Origin: Mercurialis annua
Taxonomy: Eukaryota; Streptophyta; Magnoliopsida; Malpighiales; Euphorbiaceae
Assembly: GCF_937616625.2 (NCBI RefSeq)
Contig: NC_065573.1
Location: 15,949,001-16,013,000, forward strand
DNA: 64,000 bases
Direction: 5' to 3'
Shown here: positions 1 through 10,802 of the stretch, piece after piece
How the letters are laid out: each line of letters begins with the position of its first letter
How positions within the stretch are numbered: position 1 is the first letter of the stretch
Program-made: the position numbers and the translations under genes
The notes under the pieces: model-generated
Databases searched by the model: none
The model's input: the letters and a program-made list of their open reading frames with translations, nothing else
Told to the model about the DNA's origin: nothing

Positions 1-420
1 ACATAGGCCAAATTTGACTTGGTTCGAACGAACCTCTTCAAAATCCTCATAAGTCTCGTTCGAGACAAGCATGTCTCGTTCGGGACCTAGGCCATTTTTC
101 ACTTGGTTCGAACGAGACTTGCTTCTCGTTCGAAAACAACACTTGTTGAGGGCAAAGGTCTCGTTCGAGACCTACATGTCTCGTTCGAGACATGCCTTGA
201 TTTCCTCTTGGAGTTCGATTTTTTCGTCCGCAAACTAACGCTTTAACTTCAACACGTAATCCTTAGTCGATATTGCTCCAAATACTCGATAATCACCTAA
301 TTTTCACTGAAACACTAACAAACACTATCAAGCACATAAAACACCAAATAATGAATGTAATTCACACTAAACGTGACATAAACCGAGTATAAACGACTCT
401 AATTAAAAGAGTATTTTACT
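1..420 (-). repeat. LTR fragment of a Tekay/Del-like gypsy element (5' part off window)
   Basis: No coding sequence. The segment resembles the interior of the LARD-type LTRs described further on, read on the minus strand: short GC-containing stem-loops (21-194) set in AT-rich, C-rich sequence like that flanking the hairpins at 47634-47728. It stops where recognisable CACTA transposase sequence begins, near 430. The assignment to an LTR is inferred from this resemblance, because neither LTR end lies in the window. Confidence 0.4.
21..194. repeat. Array of seven short stem-loops with a CG-NN-CG core
   Basis: Perfect or near-perfect hairpins recur: GGTTCG-AA-CGAACC (21-34), GTCTCG-TT-CGAGAC (53-66), a one-mismatch copy (73-86), two imperfect copies (105-118 and about 122-137), GGTCTCG-TT-CGAGACC (157-172), and a 9-bp stem CATGTCTCG/CGAGACATG (175-194). 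All have a two-base AA or TT centre flanked by CG. The same design with different stems appears at 19023-19147. Confidence 0.8.
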
Positions 421-429
421 CCTATCATT

Positions 430-1140
430 GCCCGTGCGGCTTGAAAATAGATAATCTGTCAACATCGTCGTCGACTTCAATGTTACAAACTTCATTCCTT
501 TAAAGCCGCTCAGGTATCATTGGGTCACCTTCTGATAAGTAATAAGCTGCAAATTTTGCGGTTTCTTCATTCAAGTATCCGCTACTGATGCTTCCTTCCA
601 CCCTCCCTTTATTGCTGACTTTTTTTTTCCAGTTTTCTCAAATATCTGATTCCAGATGCCACAGTTAGTAAACATTACATGTGAATATACTGATACACCG
701 AATTGAGAAGACTCAGTAATATTACCTTTCAAATGGATACATCCAGCGATACTAAACCGGCCCTGCCATCATAGCTTCGTACGGTAGATGTACGGGTAGA
801 TGTTCCATGGAGTCAAAAACGCTGGGCGGAAAAATACGTTCCAGCTTGCATAATATCTTTGGGATTTCCAGCCTCATACGATCTAGATCTTTCTCTGTTA
901 GAGACGTGGAGGTTAAGTCACGAAAGAAGATACTCAGCTCTGTTAAAGGCTCCCACACTTCCTTCGGTAATAGCACACGGAGAGCGATTGGCAGAAGTTT
1001 TTGCATAAAAATGTGGTAGTCGTGACTTTTCATTCCATGCATTTTCAAACCGATTGTATCAACACATCTAATCTAATCTGCTCAATCGTCATGGAGAAGA
1101 CCCTGGAGAGGAATTCATTGCAGACTTGACGTCTTTTGTC
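430..1140 (-). pseudogene. CACTA (En/Spm) TNP2-type transposase remnant, DUF4218 region
   Basis: The minus-strand frame at 752-1048 (98 residues) has the hallmark start HGMKSHDYHIFMQKLLPIAL, then LPKEVWEPLTELSIFF, IPKILCKLERIFPPSVFD and HLPVHLPYEAMMAGPV. This is the DUF4218 domain that follows the transposase core in plant CACTA elements. Past the stop the homology continues in shifted frames: a WMYPFER block near 735, a GYLNEETAKFAAYYL block near 540-590, and an LSIFKPHG block near 430-460, which are the usual following motifs. Frames are broken by stops and shifts, and neither the catalytic core nor the CACTA termini are present. It is a decayed internal fragment in reverse orientation. Confidence 0.8.
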
Positions 1141-1854
1141 AATCTCAATATTCATGACATCTTTAGCGAAATCAAAGTTGTGACTATAAAATTATCCGAA
1201 GGCACATACTACTAACAAAAAAAATTAAAATTTATCAATTAACTTTTAAAAATCGTGGAAGAACTAAAATTATGACCTAATGTTATATAAGGGAATTGGT
1301 AACTATTTCTTTTTTACATATAAATTACAAGTTCTTTCAAAAAAAATAAAAAATATAAGCGCCTCCTTTTTTCTTCCTCATTTTGTTTTTATCAAAATCT
1401 TAAGTTTTTTCACCACGGATCAATGATGAACCATTTTTCTTGGTTACTTTAGTATTAATTTTTCCCAATAAATATATTTTTTTCCCTTTGTATAAATATG
1501 TAATAATAGACTGAGTATGGCTATTATGAAATTTTAATTGATGAAGGAAAATGGCAAAATTGGCACAAAGCCAATTACAACAAATGGAAAATGACATTTG
1601 ACCTTCTTCATAAGCTTGCTAGATCTTATATTTAATATGTGCCTGTTAGTTTGGAATTGTTAAAGCCATACAGCATATTTTTCAGTTCACACTTTACTGA
1701 CAAATTATCGTTTTATTATTTAAAAATATTTAAAGAATTTGAACAATTAGTTTATTCTCTAAATCAAATTATAAGATAGCTAACGTTTATAAATTTATTT
1801 AAGCCTAATTTGGTTATTCATAAAAAAAGTCTAATTTCGTTTGTACTAAAAGTT
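1141..1854. other. AT-rich stretch with no recognisable feature
   Basis: Short open frames here have no recognisable motif and ordinary intergenic composition. I see no TIR, LTR or RNA gene. Confidence 0.5.
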
Positions 1855-2150
1855 TAGGCCAAATTATTAAAAAAGGTCAATCCTTTTATGAAAATTTCAA
1901 AAAAGTTCAAAACTTTTAATTTTATACAATTTTTCTTGAAACAGATGATTTCATTTCAATTATATCCAACTACACAATTTTGTTTATGCGGCGCTGATGT
2001 GTGGCATAGGCGCCACATGAGTAAAATCACAAAATTGGACATTATTGAAACGAAATCATGCGTTTTAGGATAAATTGGATAAAATTGAAAGATTTGAACT
2101 TTTGTGAAATTTTTATTAAAGATTTGGCTTTTTTTTTATCATTTGGCCTA
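1855..2150. mobile_element. MITE with long terminal inverted repeats (TAGGCCAAAT...)
   Basis: A 296-bp element whose two halves are inverted copies. The left end begins TAGGCCAAATTATTAAAAAA and the right end read in reverse begins TAGGCCAAATGATAAAAAAA. Pairing continues inward for well over 75 bp through the block around GATTTCATTTCAAT to a GC-rich centre near 1988-2020. There is no coding capacity. Only TA flanks both ends, so superfamily assignment is open. Confidence 0.75.
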
Positions 2151-2208
2151 AAATATATGGTATGTGGTACCATCATAATAGTTAATATAAATTTAAGTTG
2201 GATTTATT

Positions 2209-2503
2209 ATTTATAAAATCATCTCCGTTGCATCATGTCTCAAAATTAACATGACCGTTAAAATGTGTCAATCACAGACATCCCTTTTCATTTCTTTTCA
2301 ATTTCGTCATAGGCACATTTTTCAGTAAAATTTTGCTGAATTGGACACTCGATGGGTCTGCCATATGTCATGTCACGTCATCAAAAATACCACTAAAAGT
2401 TTCCGATGTTATTTTTAAAAAGAAATGAAAGGTGGTGTCTGACATGTTTTGAAGGTCATGTTATTTTTGAAACTTGGTTTAAAGGTCATCATTTTATATA
2501 TAA
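2209..2503. mobile_element. MITE-like inverted-repeat element
   Basis: The left arm (about 2209-2300, reading ATTTATAAAATCATCTCC...) pairs with the right arm (about 2410-2503). Shared blocks include AAAAGAAATGAAA, GTCTGACA and GGTCATGTTA with scattered mismatches. It is non-coding. Exact edges and a target duplication were not resolved, and the arms may extend some 20 bp further out. Confidence 0.6.
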
Positions 2504-3685
2504 GTAACTCATTTAAATTCGACAAACTTTATAACTTTTAGCCAGTTTGGACTTGTCAGAGCTTAATTTTGTGAATTCTATCTACGGAACTACTATTTTA
2601 GTAGAGTTGCACTTTTCATTTATCAGCAAAATGAGTTTATAATTGGATAATTATTTTTGATTATTGTCGCATTATTAATTGTTCTTATATATCATAATAA
2701 ATATACAATTATGAGTTTGTAATTTTAATATTGTAATAATCCTAAAAAAATTAAGATATCGGATCGTGCCACGAGTCCTAAATTGTGAAATTTAGGTCAA
2801 GTAGATCGGGAATGAGACTCGACTTAAGAAGTTTAGATGCAATAAGAGAATTAATCGGATCACAAAATAATAATTTAAAGTGGAAATTGTTATTCGTTGA
2901 AGCACTATTAGCGGGATTAAGTAAAAGTTAAGAAATTGGTATAAAATAAAATATGGATCCCGAGCTAATAATTTTCACAAAAATATTCGTGAAATATTAT
3001 CAAGAACTAATCGAAAAAGGATTACCCAAAAATAAGCACGACAGTTAATTAAGAGTTTGAGCTAAAGTGAAAATTGACCATTTTGAGATAAAGTGGACTT
3101 TTAGCCACTTTGAGCCAAAGTGGACCTTTAGCCAACAAATTACCAAGAAGGAAATGAATTTTATTCATTCCATTTATTATAAATAAATAAAGAAAGAAAG
3201 GATTTCCAAAAATTGATTTGAGAATTAAGCATGACGGGAAGTCGATTTGAAAGATTAAGCATATCAGTTTGTCATTTGAGGTAAAGTGGAGCATTAGCCC
3301 ACTAAAGCAATGACACGTGGTCATCATTAGGGACTTAAGGATCCACTCAAGTCAAAACTATTTCATTTCTTAAGATAAGAAAAAAAAAAGCTTCTCCTTC
3401 TTCTCCTCCATGCCGCACCACCCCAACCTCCATAGTTAAGGAATTATTCACCAAAATTGATCAAAATTGAAGCAAATTCCTTCTATTCTTAAAGGTAATA
3501 TAGGTAAGGACTTCAATTTATGGTTTTGTTGGGTTGTTTCGGTGGATTTAAAGACTGATGGATTAGGGTTTATAAACTCTAATTTAAGGGTTTTGTGTGT
3601 TGTTTGAGTCAAGGTGCAATTGAGCTTGGATTAAAGGAATTCATGGTGAATTGAGGTCTTGAAACCTTCGGTTGTGACATCCATC

Positions 3686-3694
3686 AAGGTAAGG
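3686..3694 (+). promoter_or_regulatory. Possible 5' splice site in the el1 LTR
   Basis: AAG|GTAAGG is a close match to a plant donor consensus, in the first third of the LTR and upstream of the stem-loop cluster. LARD-2 has the same string at the comparable place (48273-48281, minus strand). Use as a donor is inferred. Confidence 0.4.
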
Positions 3695-3796
3695 AGAATT
3701 CTCAAATTTTGAGTTAAGGGTTCGTCATTGTTGATTGAGGTTCATGGTGTTTGATTTGTTGAAGATGTCTATGGATTATGAATATGTATGAATGGT

Positions 3797-4291
3797 ATGG
3801 CTGTGCGTCGGTCGGTTCGGTAAAACCTAAAACCGGTCAGTTTTCTAACCATTTGAAAACCGAACCGAAATAAGAGGGAAATTTTGGTTAGGTTCGGTCG
3901 GTGACTGATATATAATATATCTTATAGAATATATCAATTCGTGCCTGCAGTCCAATGGTTTAGCGCGAATTCACTTCATTTTTCCACCAAGGTTCGAATC
4001 GCAGCACCCCTATTTAGTATTTTCCTTAAATTAAGGAGTAATAAAACAACAAAATGGAAATCTGACAGTAAGAAGACCCGAGGAACCATCTACCACTAAA
4101 CCACTTCAATACTTTGTATAAAAATTGGAATATCATATATATATATATAATAAAACATCGGTCGGTTCGATTTTTACCAAATTTTCAAAAAAAAAAACCA
4201 AACCAAAATTCTTCTAAAACCAAACCGAACCTATATTTTTGGTTCGGTTTGGTTCGGAATTTTGGTTTCGGTCGGTTTTTGCACACCCCTA
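3797..4291. mobile_element. MITE with 9-bp target duplication ATGAATGGT
   Basis: A 495-bp insertion flanked by direct repeats ATGAATGGT at 3788-3796 and 4292-4300. Its ends are inverted: GGCTGTGCGTCGGTCGGTTCGG on the left pairs with the right end, which read in reverse begins TAGGGGTGTGCAAAAACCGA. Multiple GGTTCGGTTTGG-type subterminal repeats are present. Nine bases fits Mutator-like elements; an 8-bp reading (TGAATGGT) would fit hAT. It contains a tRNA-like segment. Confidence 0.8.
3942..4010 (+). repeat. tRNA-derived segment (SINE-like head) inside the MITE
   Basis: A box-like TGGTTTAGCGCG (from 3956) and B box GGTTCGAATC (3991-4000) stand 30-35 bp apart, as in pol III internal promoters. 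The acceptor arms do not pair, so it is not a working tRNA. A second TGGTTTAGTGGTAG-like A box lies on the opposite strand at about 4085-4105. A SINE or an inverted pair of tRNA-like segments is inferred. Confidence 0.45.
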
Positions 4292-4619
4292 ATGAATGGT
4301 GTTGTGATTAATAAAATTTGATTGAATTGGAGAGTAACATGGAGCTAAGTATTCGGCCCCTAGACTAAGTCAATGCTATGAGGTGAATTTGATGATTCTA
4401 AGCATGTTCTCAGGTTTCTAGAGCTGAAAATGATGTGAGAATTGAATTGATAAGGTTTGATGAAACTTTGATTAGAAATTGCTTGCATGATTCGGCCAAA
4501 ATTGTGTAGTCCATGCTTATGTGTTTTGAATGGTGTTTAGACATGGAATGTACATGTTTAATATAAGATATGAGGAATGCATTGAATGGTATTAGAATAT
4601 ACTAGCCATAAGTTATGGG

Positions 4620-4867
4620 TCTCGACGAGTTATAGGTTAAGAGTCGAGAACTACGAACTAGTTTGACGTTTTGCAGAAACATTGTTCTGCAAAATAGCCA
4701 TATTGAGAGGATAATATCTTGAGCTGTATAGATCTAAATCAAGTTCTGTTTACTGGTACATAAACTTAAAGATGTTATCTATATTTGTATAAGTTTGAGT
4801 TTATGCTAATTCAAACTCTAGATTGCTCAAATGAAGCAGAACATTATGTCGAACATAACAGTTCTGC
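4620..4867 (+). repeat. Stem-loop cluster in the el1 LTR
   Basis: Four inverted repeats in 250 bp: TCTCGAC/GTCGAGA (4620-4626 with 4643-4649); TTTTGCAGAA/TTCTGCAAAA (4669-4678 with 4685-4694, loop ACATTG); GAGTTT/AAACTC (about 4797-4818); and a nested hairpin with outer GCAGAAC/GTTCTGC and inner TTATGT-CGA-ACATAA (4836-4867). It occupies the same relative LTR position as the arrays at 19023-19147 and 47634-47728. Confidence 0.65.
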
Positions 4868-5510
4868 AGTTTTAGGACAGCCCAAGTTGTTAACTTCCGG
4901 GCTAGTTTCCGACACCTTCTGGTGCTAATTTCAGTCCGAAACCAAACAAAAATTATAGACGACATTCCAAATTTTAGGAATATAAATTCTTTTTATGGGT
5001 CGGACTATTATAGATGAGCGTAAATAGAAAGGTATCGGGTTAGACGCGATTACATGACGGGTTATGTGTGCGTGATTTATTCTCGAGTCTAGCGTATCTA
5101 TCGAATAGATTCTCACTCGAGAAATATTTGGTAATTGTCCTAGGTTCGAAAAGGCAACCTACTAGCGGACAACGAGCTCGAGGAGATTGACGGGAATTGT
5201 AATTGATCGAAGTTATTGGATAGCAACCGATGAGTTTATATTTTACTGTCGATTAATAATACTGCAATACTTTATAAAAATGCCTTATTTAAAATGCACT
5301 ATTATATTTAAAAGCTTTGAAACCGAATATATACCCGATGAAAAAAGCTATCTATTGGGCATCAATAGAACGGTATGTACTCCAGTTATAATAAATTAGA
5401 TGAATGAAAGATATGAACAATAATACATCGAACGTACATAATGTACAAGCAATATCGATTAAATTATCAAGCCATAAATAATATGCATTAATATCGACTG
5501 ATGCTAGTTT

Positions 5511-5680
5511 AAATCGGTTGAACTATCCCGAGACTGCATCAGGAAATCATTAATGTAAGTAACTCAGTCGAACTATCCCGAAACTGTATTAATCGGGTTA
5601 CTAGGTTAACCCGGTAGAACTATCCCGGGACCTGTATCTTGCCATTTAACTCGGTTGAACTATCCCATGACTTGGGACTA
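5511..5680 (+). repeat. Four imperfect tandem repeats AACTCGGTTGAACTATCCCG
   Basis: Copies begin near 5511, 5564, 5609 and 5648 with spacing about 40-50 bp. The same unit, four copies on the other strand, is at 46377-46560 in LARD-2. Confidence 0.8.
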
Positions 5681-5836
5681 ATAATAATTGAGTATCGATC
5701 ATATCGGATAAAGGAACGAATGAAATTGAAAATTATAAGAAACTAGAAACATAATGAACATAGGGTTTCATCCGGTTCAATATTGGGAATGCATATAAAG
5801 GTATTTGTTTTTAATTAATTTTCTACAGTAATTATG

Positions 5837-5889
5837 AACTCACTCAGTGTCAACTGACCCCCCCCCCCCACAATAGTATTTCCTTTCAG
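5837..5889 (+). promoter_or_regulatory. Conserved 3' splice-site-like box in the el1 LTR
   Basis: AACTCACTCA, then CTGACCCCCC, AATAGT and TTTCCTTTCAG|GT. A branch-point-like CTGAC, a pyrimidine tract and CAG|G resemble a 3' splice site. The same block is in LARD-1 (20047-20100) and LARD-2 (46160-46202, minus). Confidence 0.5.
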
Positions 5890-6395
5890 GTGAACATGTT
5901 TGACTAGAGAGACTTCAAACTTGTCCCAGAAGTCTTATGTATAGAAAGAAGGAGTCAACCAGTAGTGCTGCAGTAGTCGTGCCCTAATATGTATAAGTAG
6001 TTTGTCAAACGGTTCTGTATATTTACCTATATTCTTATATATATGAAATGTTTTGAAAACTACATTTTAAACCGTTTACTTTAATGCGGAACAGGGCATT
6101 GCTTGATATGAGATATCGCTTTGTCAGATCCTGATTTCTAAAGATCGTTCTGTATCGGTTTTCAGAATGTGAATTTATAATTGAAAGCTATAATTGTATT
6201 GTTAAAACAAGTTTTATAAAAATGCTTTGTGAATGTTTAGATTGCGAAAACGTTTTATGAATAAATATGTAATTCATTAGATTGCGAAAGTTTGCGAAAA
6301 AAATTTATAACGTGTTTCAAGGCTTGCTACAGGTTTCAGAACTTCAATTTCCATTCCTTAGCGCCGGTCTCGACTCGAGATTTCGGGTCGTGAGA

Positions 6396-9043
6396 AAGGT
6401 GGTATCAGAGCAGTTGGTCTAGTTACCGCTGGTATTATGATTTGAAGGCAGATGGATACCAATGCCATTCTACGAATAACGATTTAAATCCATAGACCAT
6501 TGTTTAAAGGTGATCGATGATTGTTTGTGCTTAGGGTTGACGTTGTCACTAGGTTAAACTAGGAACTACTGCAGCTATAGGATTTGAGTCATGTCTCCTA
6601 TACCTATTCTTAGGTTTCATAGGTTCTCAGCCTTCCCTTTTGGGATATAAGGTTGTGATATACGCGAACGTATGGTCTAGACGACTCGATATCGATGCTT
6701 AAATATCAAGCATGAAATAACGTGAAGGCAGCGTCAGTAGTACAAAGGGAGATTTGCGAAAGAAGTATGGACTCAAAAAAGTGAAGTATGAAGAATTCTT
6801 ACTAGTTATAGAGTTTAGGGCCCGGAAGAAACTTACAAAAAAAACTAAATGTTATTCGTTGCTATGGTTATTCATTTAAATAATTTTAAAAGCATAATTG
6901 TGCTTAGAGATGAGATAAATGAGTATGAATGACACGATATTGATAAGGAATGCTTCATTACATATCTATGAATACACGCATCAGTAGAACATGCATCACT
7001 CGTAGAGAATAGTTGTGGCAATTCTTTGGGGATGAGAGGTATCATCACCCTATGCACAACTATGCAGATGTTTAAAAATTGAGTTTTAAACAAATTGTTT
7101 TGAAAATGCGCGCGCAAATTATTGAAATGTTTCGAACATATTTGTTTTATTGTAAGTATACCTAGACCATAACTCTGTAACAAAAGTAAATACTCGAGAT
7201 CAAGTAGTAAGCAATTCTCAAGGGAGAAACATAAGCATACGAGAGTGGAAGTTGGAGAACATACATGTGACTATAAATTACACAGCTAATTGTAGTTAAA
7301 CAAACTACAGCTTATATCAGATCGAGACATACATTCGCGCTACGACGAGTGACAGATAGGAATATAGTTAAACGGGATGTCCAGGGCATAGTACACCGAG
7401 ACACCAGGAGCAAGAAAGAAGAGATGGAACCTATTGATCAAGCTATGATTAAGACATTAGAAGTACACGATTACAAAGTGTAGCAGGCAGAGATGGTAAA
7501 TCGATGAGACGAGTTTCAGATGATGTCTTCAAACTGAAAAGGTATAGTAAAACCCTAATATTTTTTCAATTGAACCGTTGGTTCGGTTTAATTTTGGAAT
7601 ATGATATTCCTAAGACGGTTACCTAGGGTTTAATCGTTGCGATCTTCGAACAGACAACTAGAGGATAGCGGTTTTTGAAAGTAACGACAAAACATTTGTG
7701 CGAACTTTGGCAGTAAGCCAAAAGTGCAAGGGATGAAAATATAATGCATATAGTTTAATTAACTTAGGATTATCAATGTAAGGTCCCTATATTGGAATGA
7801 AATTGAAAACGATTGTGAAACAATGATTTCAAATAGTGAAAATTCCTATAACTGGGCCTAATGACTGTAAAGCCTTGGCTGGCTGGTGAGGAATGTACAT
7901 GTAGAGTACATGTATTTGAAAGTCGAGCCAGAAAAGTATAAAGTATGGCCGACAAAAATTTGAAAATGAGAAATAGACATTTTATTTTAATACGAAATAT
8001 TTTTAAAACGGAGCAAGAAATTGATGATCAGTTAATTAAATGTAGTAGCGGCTATAGAGCATCGAGAAAGACTTTTAGCTGCAAATAAGGAAGTTGTATG
8101 TATAAAGATAGTTGATAGTGAACATTGCCTCACACCTCACAGGTAGAGCCTATAAAGGTAGGAATCATATAAGAAGAGGAAGTCACCTCAAGAGTGAGAG
8201 GTGCAGCGATGATCGAATATAACGATATCAAGGTATATGATCAAAGACATCTATACCTGAGTGTATAGTCGAGGTAATCGTCATTACGATAAGATGCGTA
8301 TTGCGGATAGGTATATGAACCTTAAGAACACAGTTACATAAACCCTAAGGAGAACTGAGGATATAAATCAATGGCGCTTAAGAGAAGCAAATAAGGTAAT
8401 CGATCGGTAAGGTGAGTGAGCCATATAGACATCGAAGGATGTAAAGGAATAGGAAGGATAGACTCAACAAAGAAGTTGAGCTACAACACGAATATATTGT
8501 CAATAAATCGAACCAAGGAACGATAAGGAAGGATACCTATACGCAGTAAAAGCTTGAAGTAAGACGCCTATAGAGAGGCATTCAAGTATAAGGAAGTATA
8601 AGAGTTAAAGATGGATTATGGATACGAAGAGATCGACTAAGATAGTCAACATAGATAAGGCTTAAACAACCTACGTATGTTGTATGGTACTCGATACAGG
8701 CAATCGAGGAAAGGAATCAAAGATGGTACACGGGATGTAACAAGAGGATAAGAGCGATCAAACAGGAAGCTAAACTACTCGAGTAGGGATTAATCTTAAT
8801 TTGTAACGCTTAAAGGTGTCGTCTCATAGTTGAGACCCGTTCATGAAACCTCATGGAACATGTACCCAAAAATAATATAAGTCTCTCGCCCGTGTAAAAG
8901 AAATTAGAGTAAAGCTAACTCTAAAAAACGATCAATCGAAGAGTGGATGTAGATGGTTATCCGAATCGCTATAATCTCGCTATGTAGTTTAGTTCTACTG
9001 TTAACTTGGTTTATATTACTTGCTTTTCAGTTTAAATATTGTG
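6396..9043 (+). mobile_element. Non-coding interior of el1
   Basis: Closely related to the first 1.5-1.7 kb of the LARD-1 interior (20619-22170). Shared blocks include TAGGAACTACTGCAGC (6560-6575), GGTTCTCAGCCTTCCCTTTT, AACTCTGTAACAAAAGTAAA, TTAACTTAGGATTATCAATG and the segment around TTGGCTGGCTGGTG. There is no reading frame of gag or pol length. Later sequence (about 8100-9040) is purine-rich and diverges from LARD-1. The PPT and 3' LTR are absent, so the element is truncated or continues unrecognised. Confidence 0.7.
6400..6411 (+). other. Primer binding site of el1 (initiator tRNA-Met type)
   Basis: TGGTATCAGAGC, the standard complement to the 3' end of plant initiator tRNA-Met, four bases after the LTR end. 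Confidence 0.9.
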
Positions 9044-10802
9044 TGTTAGATATGACTCATTTTAGAATTGTCCCACATTGCTTAGTAAAGGGACTTGTAA
9101 TTGTTGAGTTTTATACATATAGTGTAGACATCCCACATTACTTAGGGGTGGATGGGTGAGGACTTCAATAGCCTATAAAATGGAGCTTCCTCTACCCATT
9201 GTAACTCATCCCACAACAAGTCTGAGAAACTTCTTAGGCTTGGTAGGTTCTCTCATTAGTGTGCATTCTTTTACAAACACTAGTGGAGTATTTTGATAGT
9301 TCCCGATGACGTTACTGATTTTTGCTAAAACTCGTTAAATTCGGGTATTCTCTTTATTGTCCATTTATTAGCTAACGTTGAGCTAGCTAGAGTTATCTAT
9401 TGTGGAGTTAGTTATACCAAGTTAAATTTTGTCTATGAGGTTGGTACTTAAGTGGTCCACTCGTGACCTTCCAATCCGCCCTGAGAATTTTTTGGCATTA
9501 ATAATTTAGCACAATACGTGATTCGCTAACATAATTGTTTGAATTCCGCAACAATTGATATTAGAGCTAAGGTTTGATTCTTGGCGTACTGGTTATCTAA
9601 TTAAATAGAAGTTGGAGCCGAAATGTGAGGGAACAGAAGTCTATCCACATTGATAGCTTCCTCTTCTGGAAGAATAGTTATGTCAATTTGTAGTTGGGTA
9701 CTGTGATTCGCACTATGATGGTGATTTAGATAAAAAAAATGATCGGCTACAGATTTGGGTGTTTACACTAGCAAAGGCGCCGTTTAGTTTGAAGTCTACC
9801 CTGCAGTCAATAGTTGCTTTGTCTACCACGAAGGTAGAGTACATGGAAAGTGCAAATGCTATCCATTTGGAAAAGGACCAAGTTTATCATGCAAGGAAGA
9901 ATCACATTGATGCTCGATATCATTTGATACTAGAGGTTATAGAAGAAGGTGGAGCCCTATTTCAGAAGATTTTGACCAATGAAAATCCTACAGATATGAT
10001 CACAAAGATTGTGACAGCAGTCAAGTCCAAACATTGTTTGGGTTTGATCAGTATTCTCAAAATTTGAGATTTGAATTTGGTCTGGCCCATGCAATGTGTG
10101 AGAGGGGATTTGTTTCTCTACTCGGTCATTTCATGCGCGAAAGAGAGTGCTGAAGTGGGATACTCCCACATTGGTTTTGTGCGTGCACTTGATTCCTACA
10201 ATTAAGAGTTGACGCTTTTAAAGTACAATTGAAGGGACTGTTAAAGATAGGTTGAGATGGTAGAGAGAAAATTCGCCAAGGTGGAGACTTGTTAGATATG
10301 ACTCCTTTTAGACTTGTCCCACATTGCTTATGAAAGGGATATGTAATTGTTGAGCTTTATACATATAGTGTAGAAAATCCTACATTGCTTAGGAGTGGAG
10401 GGGTGGGGACTTTCTTAGCCTATAAAATGAAGTTTTCTTTACCCATCGTAACTCATCCCACAATAAGTATGAGAAACTCCTAAGACTTAGTCGGTTCTCT
10501 CTCTAATTCGTATACTTATACAAATGTTAGTTGAGTATTTTGATAGTACCCGAGGACGTAAGTCGATTTTGGCTAAACCTCGTTAAATTATGATGTTCTC
10601 TTTATTGTGTATTGTATTAGCTAACGTTTGGGCTAGCTGGAGTTATTTATTGCGGAATTAGTTATAGCGAGATAAATTGTGTCTAGGAGGTTGGTACTTA
10701 AGTGGTTCGCTCTCAACCTTCCAATCTGTCTTGAGATTTTTTCGATATAATTATTTAACACAATACGTTATTCGCTAGTATAATTATTTGAATTCTGCAA
10801 CA
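9044..10802 (+). mobile_element. Internally deleted Ty1/copia element
   Basis: Two LTRs (9044-9553 and 10290-10802) begin TGTTAGATATGACTC and end CAACA. TATAAAA boxes lie at 9174 and 10421. After the first LTR comes a degraded PBS, TGATATTAGAGC (9556-9567). Before the second comes a PPT, AAGGTGGAGACT. Flanks TTGTG and TAGTG may be a mutated 5-bp duplication. Of the coding region only the RNase H end remains, so gag, protease, integrase and RT have been lost. The copy is non-autonomous. Confidence 0.85.
9759..10067 (+). pseudogene. Copia RNase H C-terminal remnant
   Basis: The frame reads STLQSIVALSTTKVEYMESA, then AIHLEKDQVYHARKNHIDAR, YHLILEVIEEGG, and NENPTDMITKIVTAVKSKHC. This is the conserved end of copia pol (LQSTVALSTTEAEYMA..., N..HARTKHIDVRYH..., T..NPADMLTK). 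The N-terminal RNase H and all upstream domains are missing. The first residues are from the deletion junction, so the ATG is not a genuine start. It lies directly upstream of the PPT and 3' LTR. Confidence 0.85.

Larger units (their letters stand above)
2732..6395 (+). repeat. LTR of decayed Tekay/Del-like gypsy element 'el1'
   Basis: It starts TGTAATAATCCTAAAAAAAT and ends ...GGGTCGTGAGA. These correspond to the TGTAATACCCCG... start and GGGTCGTGACA end of LARD-1 (17642-20618). The early block TGCCACGAG, the 3' splice-like box (5837-5889) and the GCGCCGGTC segment near the end are shared. A MITE (3797-4291) is nested inside. The PBS follows immediately, so this is the 5' LTR. A matching 3' LTR is not in the window. 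Confidence 0.75.

Noticed and set aside
3942..4010. Functional tRNA gene
   Set aside because: A and B boxes are present but acceptor and anticodon arms do not pair; better read as tRNA-derived repeat.
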